A stretch of 6,001 nucleotides of DNA from an uncultured Acetatifactor sp. (GTDB lineage: Bacteria; Bacillota; Clostridia; Lachnospirales; Lachnospiraceae), in the NCBI GenBank assembly GCA_947626405.1, contig CANQSE010000136.1, positions 1 through 6,001 of the forward strand, written 5' to 3'. The notes under the pieces are model-generated. The model worked only from the letters and a program-made list of their open reading frames with translations. It did not search any database and had not been told where the DNA came from. Below, in pieces: positions 4,362-6,001 of this stretch (positions are counted from its first letter, which is position 1; each line of letters opens with the position of its first letter). A program made the translations under genes and the position numbers.

Positions 4362-6001
4362 ATGTCTGTTAAAATTGCATTGGCAGGAAATCCAAACTGC
4401 GGAAAGACTACATTGTTTAACGCGCTGACAGGGGCAAATCAGTTTGTGGGAAACTGGCCCGGGGTTACCGTAGAGAAAAAAGAGGGAAAGCTGAAGGGAG
4501 ACAGGGACGTGACAATCATGGACCTGCCGGGGATATATTCCCTGTCGCCCTACACTCCTGAGGAGATAGTGGCAAGGACTTATCTTATAAATGAGCGGCC
4601 GGACGCTGTAATAAACATCGTGGACGGGACAAATATAGAGAGAAATCTTTATCTTACGACACAGCTTCTTGAGCTTGGCATTCCAATGGTGCTTGCCGTA
4701 AACATGATGGATGCGGTTGACAGGGCCGGAGACAGTATTGACATGGAAAAGCTCTCGCGGAGACTGGGCTGCCAGGTGCTCGGCATATCGGCGCTCAAGG
4801 GCACGGGAGTGCGGGAAACCGCAGAGAAGGCCGTTTCGCTTGCCCGCGGAAAGGCTGCAGAGAAGGCCGTTTCGCTTGCCAGCGGAAAGGCTGCAGAAAA
4901 GGCCGTTTCGCTTGCCCGCGGAAAAGCTGCAGCAAAGCCCTTCTGTTGTTTTTCGGAAAAGACAGAGAAAATCATAGAGGAGGCTGAGGGGAGGCTTGAC
5001 GCTTCTACGCCGGAAGGACAGAAGCGCTTCTTTGCGATCAGACTCCTTGAAAAGGATGAAAAGATAGGGGCGCTCCTTAAAAATGCGCCTGATGTGTCCG
5101 ATCTGGCAGGACGGCTTGAGGATATGTTTGACGACGATGTTGAAAGCATCATCACGAACGAGAGATATGAGTACATATCCTCTGTCGTCGGCGAATGTTA
5201 CAGAAAGAAGTCGGGCAAAAAGCTGACCGTATCGGACAAAATAGACAGGGTACTCACAAACAGGATTGCGGCGCTTCCGATTTTTGCGATTGTCATGGCG
5301 CTCGTCTACTATATTTCCGTGACAGGGATCGGCGGCGCGGGAACAGACTGGGTAAACGATGTGCTTTTCGGCGAAATCATTCCCCCGGCGCTTGAGAACG
5401 GACTGACGGCAATAGGAGTCTCCGAATGGCTTAAGGGCCTTCTGCTTGACGGTATCGTGTCGGGAATCGGAGCCGTTCTCGGCTTCCTGCCGCAGATGCT
5501 CGTACTGTTCGTATTTCTGGCTTTCCTGGAAGCCTGCGGCTATATGGCGCGTGTGGCATTTATAATGGACAGGATTTTCCGTAAATTCGGCCTGTCCGGC
5601 AAGTCGTTCATACCGATGCTGGTTGCGAGCGGCTGCGGAGTGCCCGGCATCATGGCCTCCCGCACAATCGAAAACGACAGGGACAGGAAGATGACAATTA
5701 TGACTACGACATTTGTTCCCTGCGGCGCAAAGCTTCCGATAATCGCCCTGATTGCAGGCGCGTTTTTCAACAATGCCTGGTGGGTCGCCTGGAGCGCGTA
5801 TTTTGTGGGCGTCGCCGCGATTATCTGCTCCGGCATAATCCTTAAGAAGACGAGGCTGTTTGCCGGAGATCCCGCTCCGTTTGTCATGGAGCTTCCCGCC
5901 TACCATATGCCGACGGTCGGCAACGTGCTGCGCAGCATGTGGGAAAGAGGATGGTCCTTCATTAAGAAAGCGGGAACGATTATCCTTCTGTCCACCATCT
6001 T
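4362..6001 (+). CDS. feoB: Ferrous iron transport protein FeoB, GTPase-linked permease (3' end outside window)
   Basis: Membrane Fe2+ transporter with an N-terminal G-protein domain. 546 residues are visible. G1 is GNPNCGKT (9-16), the G2 Thr is T36 in GVTVEKK, G3 is DLPG (54-57), G4 is NMMD (114-117) and G5 is SALK (143-146). A 12-residue repeat then occurs three times at about 154-189. The helical GDI region follows (about 195-295), with DMFDDDVESIITNERYEYI. Membrane helices start near 304. Gate motifs include FLPQMLVLFVFLAFLEACGYMAR (375 on), SGCGVPG (423-429, C425) and PCGAKLP (453-459). Family members are about 600-800 residues, so the remaining membrane part lies beyond 6001. The start ATG 4362 is preceded by AAAGGA (4345-4350). 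It is the last visible gene of the feo operon. Confidence 0.97.
   Translation, partial: MSVKIALAGNPNCGKTTLFNALTGANQFVGNWPGVTVEKKEGKLKGDRDVTIMDLPGIYSLSPYTPEEIVARTYLINERPDAVINIVDGTNIERNLYLTTQLLELGIPMVLAVNMMDAVDRAGDSIDMEKLSRRLGCQVLGISALKGTGVRETAEKAVSLARGKAAEKAVSLASGKAAEKAVSLARGKAAAKPFCCFSEKTEKIIEEAEGRLDASTPEGQKRFFAIRLLEKDEKIGALLKNAPDVSDLAGRLEDMFDDDVESIITNERYEYISSVVGECYRKKSGKKLTVSDKIDRVLTNRIAALPIFAIVMALVYYISVTGIGGAGTDWVNDVLFGEIIPPALENGLTAIGVSEWLKGLLLDGIVSGIGAVLGFLPQMLVLFVFLAFLEACGYMARVAFIMDRIFRKFGLSGKSFIPMLVASGCGVPGIMASRTIENDRDRKMTIMTTTFVPCGAKLPIIALIAGAFFNNAWWVAWSAYFVGVAAIICSGIILKKTRLFAGDPAPFVMELPAYHMPTVGNVLRSMWERGWSFIKKAGTIILLSTI
4821..4928 (+). repeat. In-frame 36-nt tandem repeat inside feoB (three copies)
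   Basis: Copies at 4821-4856, 4857-4892 and 4893-4928, with a decaying start of a fourth at 4929. Copies 1 and 2 differ at one base, copies 1 and 3 at two. Each encodes AEKAVSLARGKA (SGKA in copy 2). The period is exactly 12 codons, so the frame is kept. It lies just after the G5 motif, in the link between GTPase and helical domains, and would lengthen a positively charged, probably helical, segment. The near-identity points to a recent expansion. Confidence 0.92.

Noticed and set aside
4341..5906. Long open frame of 521 codons on the minus strand
   Set aside because: It lies opposite feoB, whose GTPase and gate motifs are unmistakable. The minus product shows no recognisable domain and contains a mirrored copy of the feoB repeat. 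Shadow frame.

Overview
The window looks like chromosome of a Clostridia-type Firmicute, possibly a Lachnospiraceae relative. This is judged from protein flavour: ThrRS, IF3 and FeoA/FeoB of clostridial type, a two-domain DUF1540 cysteine protein, strong purine Shine-Dalgarno sites, and TTGACA-N17-TAatcT/TATACT promoters. No database search was possible, so the taxonomic call is an inference. No tRNA, rRNA, CRISPR array or insertion sequence was seen.

Layout. (1) 1-415: the 3' end of thrS. (2) 565-888: a small protein with two DUF1540 cysteine modules. (3) 930-2306: the infC-rpmI-rplT translation operon (IF3, L35, L20). It has a strong promoter, a leader of about 210 nt that looks like an L20-type autoregulatory leader ending in an intrinsic terminator, and an IF3 gene that almost certainly starts at an AUU codon. 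(4) 2322-3101: a Cof-type HAD phosphatase gene placed 15 nt behind rplT, probably read through from it. (5) 3119-3484 on the minus strand: a DtxR/MntR-family metal-dependent repressor, convergent with the HAD gene and divergent from the feo genes. (6) 3572-6001: a ferrous-iron uptake operon, feoA-feoA-feoB, with feoB cut by the window end.

How the parts fit. The feo promoter at 3572-3600 carries candidate sites for two kinds of iron sensor. Interleaved GTTAG/CTAAC half-sites cover its spacer and -10, suitable for the divergent DtxR-family protein. A good Fur-box match sits just after the predicted transcription start. FeoB would move Fe2+ across the membrane, with the two FeoA SH3-like proteins as partners.

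Most unusual part. The feo 5' leader (about 3607-3863) contains a purine-rich tandem repeat of 12-13 nt units organised into a 38-nt higher-order repeat. Read as RNA it forms a chain of six micro-ORFs joined by overlapping stop/start codons (UGAUG, or GUGA at one joint). The chain ends immediately before the feoA ribosome-binding site. The 38-nt period is exactly 12 codons plus a stop minus a 1-nt overlap. A second, independent in-frame 36-nt repeat expands FeoB just after its GTPase domain. Both deserve follow-up.
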